From the NCBI GenBank assembly GCA_018402545.1, contig JAGYIL010000004.1, forward strand, positions 288,422-352,421: a stretch of 64,000 bases of DNA, in the 5' to 3' direction. Under the pieces are notes generated by a model that did no database searches, had not been told where the DNA came from, and saw only the letters and a program-made list of their open reading frames with translations. A program made the translations under genes and the position numbers. The DNA is from Saccharospirillum sp. Lineage in GTDB: Bacteria; Pseudomonadota; Gammaproteobacteria; Pseudomonadales; Natronospirillaceae. The first letter of the stretch is position 1. Every line of letters starts with the position of its first letter. Shown here one piece after another: positions 41,982-51,337 of the stretch.

Positions 41982-42917
41982 ATGATAGTCATCCCCGAGG
42001 CGCAATCCGCCAAACTCGTTAATCCCGCGCTCGCCTTCGAGACGGTGCGCCGTGCCCTTATCGCCGCGATTCACCCCGAAGCGGCAAGTTTCCCTGTCGT
42101 CGTCGCCCACGCCAGCGATCCGCAAAACCGTTTCACGATCAAATCCGCCGCGGGCACGGAGCTGGCCGGGTTGAAGGTCGGCGCCTACTTCCCGACGAAC
42201 GACGCTCAAGGCCTGCCGCGCCATGCCTCAACGATTCTGCTGATCGATCAAAGCACGGGGCGGCTGGGTGGTGTGGTCGAAGGGTCGGCCGTTAACTGTT
42301 ACCGCACCGCCGCCGCTGACGCGGTGGCGACCGATGCGCTGGCCAGACCCGACGCCGAAGTTCTGGCGCTCTTCGGCGTTGGACATCAAGCCGCCTACGA
42401 GGCCGAGGCGATTGCCCGCATCCGCCGCTTGACCCGTGTGCTGGTGGTGGGGCGCGACCCTGCCCGCAGCGCTGCCTTCATCGAGAAACTCCGCGATAAG
42501 GGCCTGCCCGCCGAGGCTGCGGATGCCGAGGCCGCGGTGCGCGCCGCCGATATTATTGTGACCGCAACCACCGCCACCGGGCCGCTGTTCCGCGCCGACT
42601 GGGTGCGACCGGGCACGCATGTCTCGTCTATGGGGTCGGACTCAACAGGTAAGCAGGAACTGCCACCAGACCTCTTCCCAGGGGCGCGGCTGTTCTGCGA
42701 CCTGCCCGAGCAATCCGTCCGTATCGGAGAATTCCAGCACGCCGCGCCGGATACGTCGCTGACGGCTATCGGTGCCGTGCTCTCGGGCGCCGCTACTGGT
42801 CGGCAAGGCGTCGATGACATTACCGTCTTCGACAGCTCGGGTATCTCGTTACAGGATTTATACATGGCCGAGGCGATTCTGGCGGCAGCCAAGTCGACCA
42901 AAGAGCAGACTGCATGA
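41982..42917 (+). CDS. Ornithine cyclodeaminase/mu-crystallin family protein (iminosuccinate-reductase-like)
   Basis: NAD(P)-binding enzyme of 311 aa. The family landmarks are NRFTIKSAAG, the Rossmann loop ALFGVGHQAAYEAEA, and THVSSMGSDSTGKQELPPDL. Members cyclise ornithine, reduce cyclic imines or, in the beta-hydroxyaspartate pathway, reduce iminosuccinate to aspartate. The start is fixed by GAGGAT 10 bp after the aldolase stop, so the two are one operon. The high-GC codon choice in this pair differs from the repeats region just left and may reflect transfer. Confidence 0.85.
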   Translation: MIVIPEAQSAKLVNPALAFETVRRALIAAIHPEAASFPVVVAHASDPQNRFTIKSAAGTELAGLKVGAYFPTNDAQGLPRHASTILLIDQSTGRLGGVVEGSAVNCYRTAAADAVATDALARPDAEVLALFGVGHQAAYEAEAIARIRRLTRVLVVGRDPARSAAFIEKLRDKGLPAEAADAEAAVRAADIIVTATTATGPLFRADWVRPGTHVSSMGSDSTGKQELPPDLFPGARLFCDLPEQSVRIGEFQHAAPDTSLTAIGAVLSGAATGRQGVDDITVFDSSGISLQDLYMAEAILAAAKSTKEQTA

Positions 42918-43017
42918 CTTTCCCGAGCAACAATACATGGGCATGGGCGAGAGCATTGTTAACCCGGCAATGCTTATTTTCTGATACCCACAGCAACGCT
43001 TCTGGTTTTAGAAAATA

Positions 43018-44508
43018 CTACCGGTCAACAAGACACCCCCTGGCCATTACCCGCAACATCCTTTCCCGATCACTCACTCTTTCGCGAGCCCTGGCTTCAG
43101 CCCAACTCCAAACGCGCCAGTCAGATTTGTATGCCACCACGGGTGACCAGCGCCAGATCAGTTGCGCAGCAAGCGTGCACCGCTCAGCTTCCGGTAATGC
43201 ATCCAGTCGCTCCAATACCACAGGCACAGTATCGGCCCCTAGCGCCAACAGGTAATCGGTATCCAGCGATTGTTCATGGTTAATGGTGCGGTCCAGGTTC
43301 ACGCTTGCTACCCAACCGGCCGGGTTCGTAAGTGCGAATAAGAACACCATAACCATGCCCGCCAGAGTCGAGCCTGAAGCAAACCAGTTCAGCCGCCCTC
43401 TTAATACCGTCGCCGAAAAGAACACCAGGGTGAGCGTCAGCCAAAGTAAAATGGCCAGCACTGTTAACCGGTCCAAACTTAAACCGAACTCGTCGATGTA
43501 CAACACGAACCGTTGCGTGGCGGAAACCAGCATCACCAGCACAAGGCCGACCAGCACCAATGCCAGGCTGCGGTACAGGCGTTTGCTGGTGCTCACGGCA
43601 CCGGCGAACAACAATAGGCCCAGTGTAAGACCGGCAATGGTCACCAGTTCGAAAAATCCGCGGCGGGCGTACTCGGCCATTGTGAGGCCGGAGATGCGTT
43701 GTATTGCTTCCTGGCCACCGAACAAATAACCCAGTTGCAGTACAACGAACCCGCCGAACAGAAGCGCGAGTGAGCCCAGAACAATGAGGGTTTCATCCCG
43801 GCCAATGCTTGGTAGCGGTATTCTTCGGAACAGGTTGTCCTGGTCGTGGTCGACCACGGCGGCCAGCCAGCCGCTTACGGCCCAGGCGATTAACAGGGCA
43901 ACGATCAGGTGGCTGGTCAGTTCGGTAACGGTGAACACATCGAAAGCACGGTCTGCGAAGCGGTTGAACCCTGCGTCCGCTGAAGACAACAGCCCGGTAA
44001 ATACCCAAATAAGGGGGATGGCCAGTGCCAGGCCCCGGCCAACTCCAGCCAGGCGGCGCAATGCAGGGCCACGGCCCCGGGTCGCCCCGGCCAGCAGCGG
44101 GACGGCCCCGAACAGGGCCCTAAAGGGAACCGCTATCATGGCGTAGAGGTGATCGAGCGGTAATGACCGACCCACACGGGCGCCCCAGCCGAGCATGATG
44201 ATTTGCGAGACGGCGAACGGTAACAACAAGAATAATAGAAACTGTATGAACCCATTATCGCGAACCACCATCACCCCGGCCGCCGCCAAAGCCACGGCGC
44301 CCCAGGCGGCAACGGGCCGCCAGCGGGTGGCATCGGCTCGCAGCGCCAGCCATATTGCGGCGATGCCCGCCAGGCCAATCCACACCGCCAGCCCTGGCCC
44401 AATGGGCCCGGCTCGCAGGAACAGGTCTCCCAGAACACCCAATAACAAGGCCCATAAAACGGTTGTTCGTTTCAGGTGGGCGGGTTCGTTGGCGGTGTGG
44501 TTATCCAT
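43018..44508 (-). CDS. DUF4173 (DUF4153-like) membrane protein
   Basis: A 496-aa protein with about twelve hydrophobic helices and a soluble C-terminus (LPEAERCTLAAQLIWRW). The AEYARRGFFELVTIAGLTLG segment is the family hallmark. Function unknown. It is the last gene of a three-gene minus-strand operon that begins with a small membrane protein and a winged-helix regulator, which suggests a regulated membrane response. Confidence 0.85.
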   Translation of the reverse strand: MDNHTANEPAHLKRTTVLWALLLGVLGDLFLRAGPIGPGLAVWIGLAGIAAIWLALRADATRWRPVAAWGAVALAAAGVMVVRDNGFIQFLLFLLLPFAVSQIIMLGWGARVGRSLPLDHLYAMIAVPFRALFGAVPLLAGATRGRGPALRRLAGVGRGLALAIPLIWVFTGLLSSADAGFNRFADRAFDVFTVTELTSHLIVALLIAWAVSGWLAAVVDHDQDNLFRRIPLPSIGRDETLIVLGSLALLFGGFVVLQLGYLFGGQEAIQRISGLTMAEYARRGFFELVTIAGLTLGLLLFAGAVSTSKRLYRSLALVLVGLVLVMLVSATQRFVLYIDEFGLSLDRLTVLAILLWLTLTLVFFSATVLRGRLNWFASGSTLAGMVMVFLFALTNPAGWVASVNLDRTINHEQSLDTDYLLALGADTVPVVLERLDALPEAERCTLAAQLIWRWSPVVAYKSDWRVWSWAEARARERVSDRERMLRVMARGCLVDR

Positions 44509-44567
44509 GTCGGTTACTCCTTGGTGTAAAAGTACTTTGAAATATAAAGTTGATGGGCAAAAAAATA

Positions 44568-44936
44568 TCAGCCGCCTTTAACGTGGCTGATAATGGCTTC
44601 CATGTGAGCCACATACTGCTCCAGAGCTTTGCGGCCTTCACGGGTCAGGCGGTAGTCGGTGCGGGGCGTTCGGCCTTCGTAGCCTTTGCTGCATTCGATA
44701 TAACCGGCGTCTTCCAGTTTGCGGGCGTGAACGCTGAGGTTGCCGTCGGTCGCCTTTAATACTTTTTTAAGTTCACTGAAACTGAGGCTGGCATCGGCCG
44801 CCAGTGCACTGAGAATTCCCAAACGCACCCGGTCGTGTATCAACCGGTCGAGATCCGCCGCCGGGGCAGGGGCGGGTTTAGCGGTCGGCTTGTTAGGCGC
44901 GACGTTTTCAGCTGTTTTCTTAACTGCTTTAGCCAC
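44568..44936 (-). CDS. Winged-helix transcriptional regulator (transcriptional regulator of DUF4173 type operons)
   Basis: A 122-aa DNA-binding protein with a PadR/ArsR-like winged helix: RLGILSALAADASLSFSEL, then DGNLSVHARKLEDAGYIE and DYRLTREGRKALEQYV. Its GTG start overlaps the end of the upstream membrane gene by eight bases and has GGAGACGATACG before it. The N-terminus is an Ala/Lys/Pro-rich tail of about 28 residues. It probably controls its own operon. Confidence 0.85.
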   Translation of the reverse strand: MAKAVKKTAENVAPNKPTAKPAPAPAADLDRLIHDRVRLGILSALAADASLSFSELKKVLKATDGNLSVHARKLEDAGYIECSKGYEGRTPRTDYRLTREGRKALEQYVAHMEAIISHVKGG

Positions 44937-45534
44937 CGTATCGTCTCCAAATCAACAGGCCGAACAGGCCGTGCAAGCCACCGAAGCCGAGTAACATCAT
45001 CCAGCCGGTGGTGTCTGGCCAAAGCAGGGCGATTGCACCCGCTGCCATAAATGCCATGCCCATCACCGGAATAATGCTCACCGAGAACAACCCACCGGTC
45101 ATCACGCTGACCCCATACAAACTCAGCCAAATGCCCTGAATCAACGCCAGGTTGCCGGTCGGGTACAACACGAACGTCAGCAAGCCACCGGCGGCCATCG
45201 GCGGTGAAAAGGCCAGCAGTAATTTTCGGGCAGAGCGATTCCAAAGGGTGGTTCCTGCACTGGCTGCCTTGCGTGCGGTAAACCAGAGGCCAAGAACAGT
45301 GGCGACGGCGAACTCGACAAACCACACCGCTAATTCGAACCCGGGTGCCAGCGAGTGCGAGACCAGCCAGGCCAGGGCCGCCGACGCGCCGATCAGTACA
45401 TAACCCAGGCCGGAGAGTTCGGTGAAGCGGCCCGTGTTTTCCATGGTCTCGCGGATGAAACGCAGGTTATCGGCTGCGTGCTCATGCAGCTGTGTCGGTT
45501 CGGGCGGGAACGCCTGTGGCTGGTTGTTGGTCAT
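44929..45534 (-). CDS. Membrane protein with several TM helices
   Basis: A 201-aa protein with a soluble N-terminal helix (EHAADNLRFIRETMENTG), then five or six TM helices. The opening is the type usually found next to PadR-like regulators of unknown function. It is the first gene of the operon with the winged-helix and DUF4173 genes, and the overlapping start of the next gene implies translational coupling. The ATG at 45534 gives the best fit; the frame is open to 45600. Confidence 0.78.
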   Translation of the reverse strand: MTNNQPQAFPPEPTQLHEHAADNLRFIRETMENTGRFTELSGLGYVLIGASAALAWLVSHSLAPGFELAVWFVEFAVATVLGLWFTARKAASAGTTLWNRSARKLLLAFSPPMAAGGLLTFVLYPTGNLALIQGIWLSLYGVSVMTGGLFSVSIIPVMGMAFMAAGAIALLWPDTTGWMMLLGFGGLHGLFGLLIWRRYGG

Positions 45535-45685
45535 GGCGGGTTGGGCCCGGTCGATAGGGTGATAGCGAAGTACTTTATAAAATAAAGTTGCTGGGGGCAA
45601 CCTGTATCTACAGATTGAATAACCGATGGGGTAGTATCAGCGCCATATCACTGCCGATCATCTGTAGAAGACGTTGAATAAAACA

Positions 45686-46075
45686 ATGAAGAAGCTGTCC
45701 GTTTTCCTGTTATTACTGCTCGCGAGCGTGTCAGCCAGCGAGATCCGGCCTTTTGAATCAGACGGTTGCAGTTCTTTCCCAAATGGAACCTTCTGGCAGA
45801 ACGAATTATGGCTTGCGTGCTGCACCGCTCACGACTATGCCTATTGGCAGGGTGGCACCTTTCAGGAACGCCTGGCGGCCGACCAGGAACTGGAAGCCTG
45901 TGTCAGTGCTGTCGGAGAACCGGAGATAGCCCGTTTGATGTTGGCAGGTGTCAGGGTCGGTGGTACGCCCTATTTACCCACGATGTTTCGTTGGGGGTAT
46001 GGCTGGCCGTATCCGCGCGGCTATAAAGCACTGACTGATGAAGAGCGTCAGCAAATAGAGGCGCTGGAAGGGTAG
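45686..46075 (+). CDS. Secreted phospholipase A2-like protein
   Basis: A 129-aa protein with a signal peptide (MKKLSVFLLLLLASVSAS) and a compact Cys-rich domain. The segment LACCTAHDYAYWQGGT carries the Cys-Cys-x-x-His-Asp catalytic pattern of phospholipases A2, preceded by DGCSSFPNGTF, a possible calcium loop. It probably acts on phospholipids in the periplasm or outside. An in-frame TTG at 45674 is the alternative start. It may be toxic to membranes or serve envelope turnover. Confidence 0.72.
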   Translation: MKKLSVFLLLLLASVSASEIRPFESDGCSSFPNGTFWQNELWLACCTAHDYAYWQGGTFQERLAADQELEACVSAVGEPEIARLMLAGVRVGGTPYLPTMFRWGYGWPYPRGYKALTDEERQQIEALEG

Positions 46076-46155
46076 ATTACCGACGGTGACGGCACGCAGA
46101 ACCGCCCCCGGGATTGAAGGCTGTACCTTATTGTTTTGTTTGTCGGAGCTAGTTA

Positions 46156-46770
46156 ATGCGCCCCAGTCAGTATACCCAGCTTTGCACCATCGCCCGCCGC
46201 ATCGTTAACGATGTCGGTGAAGCGGAAGACGTGGCACAGGAAGCACTGCTGGCGGCTTTTCTGGCCGGCCATACCGATTTTGAAGCCATTGAAACCCGGC
46301 GCTGGCTGGTGGGCACGGTTCGGAATATGGCCCGGATGTCGCTGCGTGGCACGGTACGCAGGCAGGGTCGTGAAAGTCAGTGGCAAAGTGCGCAGCCCGA
46401 TCAGTTTGAGAGCCCTCAGCACGGTATTCACGCATTGCCGATTACCTTAACGCCACCACTCAAGGCCGTTGCCGCGCTGGCACTGTCGGGCCATAACCGC
46501 AAAGAAATCGCCTATTTGCTGAACCTGACCGATGTAACGCTGCGCCAGCGCATTCGCACGTTAAAACGTGAGTTAACCCGGGCCGGGCTGGACATGCCGG
46601 CAGAACTGCCGGGGTTAACGCTGGGGCTGGCCTATGGTCGACTGCGCGGTGCGTTGTTGTCCAAGTTGTCGCACCGGGGCGGGGTTTTGGCCAGTCATGA
46701 TCCTGACGGGCATCTTTTTGTGATCAGTGGCTCACAAAAGGGACATCGGCGGCAATTAACAGGTGGATAA
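46156..46770 (+). CDS. ECF-like RNA polymerase sigma factor
   Basis: A 204-aa protein with sigma region 2 (NDVGEAEDVAQEALLAAFL and RRWLVGTVRNMAR) and a region-4 helix-turn-helix around residues 110-140 (NRKEIAYLLNLTDVTLRQRI). The region-2 core is shortened at its N-terminus. No anti-sigma gene is adjacent; the next gene, 18 bp on, is a VOC-family protein, as in some ECF groups linked to small-molecule-sensing domains. GGAG precedes the start. Confidence 0.8.
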   Translation: MRPSQYTQLCTIARRIVNDVGEAEDVAQEALLAAFLAGHTDFEAIETRRWLVGTVRNMARMSLRGTVRRQGRESQWQSAQPDQFESPQHGIHALPITLTPPLKAVAALALSGHNRKEIAYLLNLTDVTLRQRIRTLKRELTRAGLDMPAELPGLTLGLAYGRLRGALLSKLSHRGGVLASHDPDGHLFVISGSQKGHRRQLTGG

Positions 46771-46788
46771 ACCACCAAGGAAAACACC

Positions 46789-47175
46789 ATGAACTTCAAA
46801 CCCAAGAGTGCCAGCATCGTCTATTACGTCAGCGACATTCAGCGTACGGAAACATTCTACAACGACACCTTCGGGCTTGGCCTTGAACGCATGGAAGGCG
46901 CCGACCCGTTCTGGCTGCAGGGCCAACTGGAAAACGGCCTCGACCTTATCTTTTTCGAAATGGAGGGCACACGGGGCAATACGCCCGCCATTGTATTCGA
47001 GGTGAGCGATGGCGGAATCGACGACATTGTTGCCGAACTGGCGGACTCTGGAGTCACCATTGTCACCCCGGTATCTGAAGCACCTGGCGGCTGGAGTGCA
47101 GACTTCCTCGACCCGGATGGCTTTGGCCTGGGTCTGTGGCAGTCCGGCGAGTTGCCGCGTTCATTGAAGCCCTGA
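46789..47175 (+). CDS. VOC-family (glyoxalase/bleomycin-resistance-like) protein
   Basis: A 128-aa metal-binding fold protein with the two beta-alpha-beta modules of the VOC superfamily (ASIVYYVSDIQRTETFYND, and the second half ending SADFLDPDGFGLGLWQSG). Function cannot be set from sequence. It is very close to the sigma-factor gene and probably co-transcribed. AAGGAAAACACC precedes the start. Confidence 0.85.
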   Translation: MNFKPKSASIVYYVSDIQRTETFYNDTFGLGLERMEGADPFWLQGQLENGLDLIFFEMEGTRGNTPAIVFEVSDGGIDDIVAELADSGVTIVTPVSEAPGGWSADFLDPDGFGLGLWQSGELPRSLKP

Positions 47176-47336
47176 CCTGTCAGGTTTGCGGTGCCCGTAA
47201 ATGGCAATAAAACGTCATTTTTCTGGCTAATTACGGGCACCAGCCAACAATTTTCTACCAGAAACGTGCCTTCCGGCACAGTGTTCGGTCTTTGTTTCAC
47301 AGATAATCAGTATTCACTGTTTTGTGGAAGCCAGCC

Positions 47337-49910
47337 GTGCACCGGTCATTCATCGTCTTCAGCCTGGGCTTTATAAGCCTGCTTACCGGGTGCAGCCAGG
47401 AACTGGCCGGTGCGGGTTCGCCAACCACGGCGCCGGTTGCCGATGTACGCATCGATTGCGACTCAAGCGATGTTGAGTTTTTCAGCAACGAGGTCTGGCC
47501 GATTCTACAGGAATGCAGCGGCTGCCACGTCGAGGGCGGCGTAGCGGCGAACCAGGGTGCCCGGTTTACCGTAGCCCCCGGCAATGCAGCTGCCAGTCAG
47601 ACTCTGCTGCGTGATTACATTGCGCTAGCCGGCGACCGCCTCGTTAACAAGCCAACGCTCTATCAGGTCAGCCACGGCGGGGGGCACCTGTTCAGCACCA
47701 GCAGCCCGGAAGCGGCCACACTTGCCGAAGCCGTGCTGCGTTACAGCCAGGGCGCACCACAATGCAGTGAAGAAGAATCGCCCGTTGCCGAACAGCCGGG
47801 TTACGGTGATGTCAGCCTGATCAGCCGCACCCGTACTCTGCGCAAGGCGGCCATCATGCTTGGGTCTGACTTGCCCGATACCAGCACCCTGAACCAGGTT
47901 CGGGATGATGATGACGCCCTGCGCACCGAACTAAGAGCGCTGATGCAGGGCCCCAACTTCGAGGCCTGGCTGAAGAACGGCGCTAATGATCGTCTGTTGA
48001 GCCGCAAGTATCTGGATGGCATGAGCGAAGCTCAGGAAACCCTGGGCGGAACCTACTACGAAGCATTGTACGAGCGCACATCGGAAGCCTTCGATTCTGC
48101 CGATGCCGCCGCAACCGCCTGCGGCAGCGACTTGGAAGCCGACACCAGCGAGTGCGCCCTGGCGCGCGCCGAACGCCAGCGCGCCAATCTAATCTACCGG
48201 GAAACGCAGCGGGCTCTGGCCGAAGAACCGCTGGAGCTGATTCGGCACGTCGTCACCAACGACTTGCCGTACCGGGAAGTACTCACCGCCGATTACCGGA
48301 TGATGAACCCCTTCACCTATGAAGTGCTCGATGGCGCCAGCTGGCAAGGCGGCTACGACCCATTGGACCCGACCGACTGGCGGCCCGGCCAGATCAGGCG
48401 GTACCGGGTGGCGTGGGGCGTCTCCTTGCAGGCGCGAACAGGGCGCGACTATTTGCCTTCAGCCGGTATTCTTTCGTCACCGGTATTTCTGGCGCGGTTT
48501 CCGTCGACCGAGACCAACCGCAACCGGGCCAGAGCCCGCTGGACCTACCAGTTCTTTCTGGGGGTCGACATCGAACGCCTGGCGGTTCGGGCGATGGACC
48601 CGGAAGAACTGCAGCAGGTGACCAACCCCGGTGCCGAAGGCAGCAGCTGTTTCGGTTGTCATTCCCTGCTCGACCCAGTTGCCGCCACCTTTCAGAGCTG
48701 GGGCAACGATGGCCATTTTCTGGATCGCCAGGGGTACGATGCCTTGCCACCGAGCTATGTCAGCTCGGAGCACTACCAGGCGAATGACCAGTGGTACCGG
48801 CAGCAACTTCCAGCTGGTTTCAATCAGCAGACCATGCCAACCCTGTCGTCTTTTGGCCCGGTCAATGGGCACGACGACGGCTTGCGCTGGCTGGCCGACC
48901 AGATTGTGGAGGACGACCGCTTTGCCACCGGCACCGTGCAATTCTGGTTCAAGGGCTTGCTAGGCCGCGAGCCCTTGTTGCAGCCACTGGAACCGGATGA
49001 CCCGAACTACAATGCCGATCTGGAAGCCTGGCAGGCCGAGCAGGCGCTGATCGCCGAACTGGGCCAGCAATTCCGCGACAACGATGAAAACCTGAAGTCG
49101 CTGTTGGTCGAGATGATGATGTCGCCCCTGTTTCGTAGCGAACGCTTCGACCAGGCCTCAGCATCACGCCGCGAGGCGCTGCGCGAATTGGGCATCGGCC
49201 AGTTGCTGACGCCCGAACAACTGGATCGAAAACTGACGGCGGTGCTCGGGCAAAGCTGGCAGCTCGACTGGCAACAACGCGGCCAACTGCTGGAAAACTA
49301 CTATCTGTTTTACGGCGGTATCGATTCCGACGGCATTACCGAACGCCCTCAGTTTCTGAACAGCATGATGGTCTCGGTGACCGAACGCATGGCCAACGAA
49401 CTCGCCTGCGAACGGGTGTTTCAGGAATTCTGGCCGGGCATGCCACGAACCCTCTTTCCTATGGTCGAGATCACCACCGACCCGAGCACCGAAGCGGGCG
49501 AAACCGCCATTCGCAACAACCTGCAACACCTGATGTGGCGGCTTTGGGGCGCCGCCGAACCGGCCGAGGTGGACGCCGCCTGGGAACTGTACAAGGCGTT
49601 GTATGAGCAGCGGTTAAGCTGGGATGAACCGACGCCTTATTTATCCCAGGTAGCGGCCTGGAGTGGCGCCGACGCCAACCCGGAAGAAGACGAATACTGC
49701 CCGGTGCGGGATCTGGACCCGAACGATGGCATTGCCATTGCGCTGAACTGGGGCGGCATCACCACCAGTGACTGGGTGGCCGCCAACAATGGCAACCCGG
49801 AACCGGTCAGGACGCACCTGGGTAGCTTCTATAACCCCGAACAGACACTCAGGCCCTGGGTCGGTGTGCTGGTCTATCTGTTAACCGACATCCAGTTCCT
49901 GACGGAGTGA
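47337..49910 (+). CDS. Lipoprotein with two haem-binding motifs (DUF1592/DUF1588-like)
   Basis: An 857-aa exported lipoprotein, start GTG at 47337, with signal peptide and lipobox LLTGC (Cys19). CxxCH motifs lie near residue 60 (CSGCH) and 438 (CFGCHSLLDP). The central and C-terminal parts resemble large cytochrome-domain proteins that occur beside DUF1501 genes. It would be anchored in the outer or inner membrane and carry electrons. The overlap-like gap of two bases to the next gene shows an operon. Confidence 0.78.
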   Translation: MHRSFIVFSLGFISLLTGCSQELAGAGSPTTAPVADVRIDCDSSDVEFFSNEVWPILQECSGCHVEGGVAANQGARFTVAPGNAAASQTLLRDYIALAGDRLVNKPTLYQVSHGGGHLFSTSSPEAATLAEAVLRYSQGAPQCSEEESPVAEQPGYGDVSLISRTRTLRKAAIMLGSDLPDTSTLNQVRDDDDALRTELRALMQGPNFEAWLKNGANDRLLSRKYLDGMSEAQETLGGTYYEALYERTSEAFDSADAAATACGSDLEADTSECALARAERQRANLIYRETQRALAEEPLELIRHVVTNDLPYREVLTADYRMMNPFTYEVLDGASWQGGYDPLDPTDWRPGQIRRYRVAWGVSLQARTGRDYLPSAGILSSPVFLARFPSTETNRNRARARWTYQFFLGVDIERLAVRAMDPEELQQVTNPGAEGSSCFGCHSLLDPVAATFQSWGNDGHFLDRQGYDALPPSYVSSEHYQANDQWYRQQLPAGFNQQTMPTLSSFGPVNGHDDGLRWLADQIVEDDRFATGTVQFWFKGLLGREPLLQPLEPDDPNYNADLEAWQAEQALIAELGQQFRDNDENLKSLLVEMMMSPLFRSERFDQASASRREALRELGIGQLLTPEQLDRKLTAVLGQSWQLDWQQRGQLLENYYLFYGGIDSDGITERPQFLNSMMVSVTERMANELACERVFQEFWPGMPRTLFPMVEITTDPSTEAGETAIRNNLQHLMWRLWGAAEPAEVDAAWELYKALYEQRLSWDEPTPYLSQVAAWSGADANPEEDEYCPVRDLDPNDGIAIALNWGGITTSDWVAANNGNPEPVRTHLGSFYNPEQTLRPWVGVLVYLLTDIQFLTE

Positions 49911-49912
49911 CC

Positions 49913-51235
49913 ATGCATCGCCGCGACCTGCTCAAAGCTCTGTTTGCCGTCGGGCTAGCGCCCGCCCTGGCCCCCTTTGCCAGGGCTGAAGCGCTGCGCA
50001 ACGACGGCCCGATTTACATCACCGTATTCGCCGAAGGCGGCTGGGATGTCACCAGCCTGTGCGACCCGAAAAACGGCCAGCGGCTGAACCCGGCCAATGG
50101 TGAAACCGTTTGGATCAACCACTGGGCCGAGGCCGGCGAGAGCATTGCCAGCACCGCCAACGGCCTTCGTTATGCTCCTTTTGCCGACAACGAACGGTTG
50201 TTTCAAACCCTGGGTTCAAGAATGCTGGTCATCAATGGCATCGATACCCAAACCAATGCCCACAATGCCGGTGTTCGCCATACGTTCAGCGGCCGCTTTG
50301 CCGACGGTTACCCGGCCCAGACAGCCCTGGCCGCTGCCCGGCACGGCGCGGGCTTGCCGCTGGCGTTTCTCAGCAATGGTGGTTACCGGGAAACCGCAGG
50401 CCTGACTCAGTTTACCCTGATGCAGGACCCAAGCACCCTGAGCGACCTGATTAACCCGAACGACCCAAAGTGGGTCGACAGTCACTACCACCGCGCAGAA
50501 AGCCTGGGCCTGATTGCCGAGGCACGCCAGGCCAGGCTCGACCGGCTGATGGGCCAACACCAGCTCACACAACGGCTAACCGACGCCGCACGCTTTATGG
50601 AATCCAGCCGGGCCGGCCGCGACCAGTTGGCGGCCCTGAACGATTTTCTGCCCGAAACCCTGGCACCCACCACCGATGCCGACGGCCGCTGGCACCCCAT
50701 ACTGCGGCAAATTCAGCTAGCGCTGGTGTCGGCCGCCGCCGGGTTAACAGTGTCGGCCGATCTGGTGCAGTGGGGGTTCGATACCCACGCTAACCATGAC
50801 ACCTCACAAAGCATCGCCCTGAGCCAACTTAGCGATGGACTGATCTATTTATGGCAGGAAGCCGCCGACATGGATCAGCGCTTTGGCACCAACCTGGTGA
50901 GTCGCCTGCGCGTGGTCGTGGCGTCCGACTTCGGCCGCACACCCTGGTACAACGATGGCGATGGCAAAGACCACTGGCCACTGGGCAGCGCGATTCTGAT
51001 GCGCGACAGCGGCTTTGCCCAACACACCGTGGGCGGCACCAGCGACGATGTAGAAGTGCTCAGTTTAAATGCAGACCTGAGTCTGAACCTCGATCCGCAA
51101 GCCGCCCAACAAGAACGCATCATTAGGCCCGCCCATCTGCAACAACTGCTGCGCTACTGGGCCAATGTTGAAACCTACAACTCGACCTTCCCGCTGGATA
51201 CCGGCAGCCTGGATTTGCGCTCATTACTTGGTTGA
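49913..51235 (+). CDS. DUF1501-family secreted protein (Tat-type signal)
   Basis: A 440-aa protein of the alkaline-phosphatase-like DUF1501 family. The N-terminus has a twin-arginine motif HRRDLLKALFAVGLAPALA. Family segments include TQTNAHNAGVRHTFSGRF and WGFDTHANHD, with SDFGRTPWYNDGDGKDHWP near the end. The start at 49913 has GGAG upstream and lies just after the previous stop. Function unknown; partnered with the two-haem lipoprotein. Confidence 0.85.
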   Translation: MHRRDLLKALFAVGLAPALAPFARAEALRNDGPIYITVFAEGGWDVTSLCDPKNGQRLNPANGETVWINHWAEAGESIASTANGLRYAPFADNERLFQTLGSRMLVINGIDTQTNAHNAGVRHTFSGRFADGYPAQTALAAARHGAGLPLAFLSNGGYRETAGLTQFTLMQDPSTLSDLINPNDPKWVDSHYHRAESLGLIAEARQARLDRLMGQHQLTQRLTDAARFMESSRAGRDQLAALNDFLPETLAPTTDADGRWHPILRQIQLALVSAAAGLTVSADLVQWGFDTHANHDTSQSIALSQLSDGLIYLWQEAADMDQRFGTNLVSRLRVVVASDFGRTPWYNDGDGKDHWPLGSAILMRDSGFAQHTVGGTSDDVEVLSLNADLSLNLDPQAAQQERIIRPAHLQQLLRYWANVETYNSTFPLDTGSLDLRSLLG

Positions 51236-51337
51236 TGGGCTCTGGAAATTCCTGGTTGGAATAGATCACATAGCAATCATTCACTGGTGGAATGCATGCA
51301 GTTCCTCTAACTTGGCGGTTCGAAAGGAGTGCGAACC

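Noticed and set aside
40853-42917. A full beta-hydroxyaspartate cycle cluster
   Set aside because: Genes for the aspartate-glyoxylate aminotransferase and hydroxyaspartate dehydratase are absent from the window, so only a two-gene resemblance is claimed.
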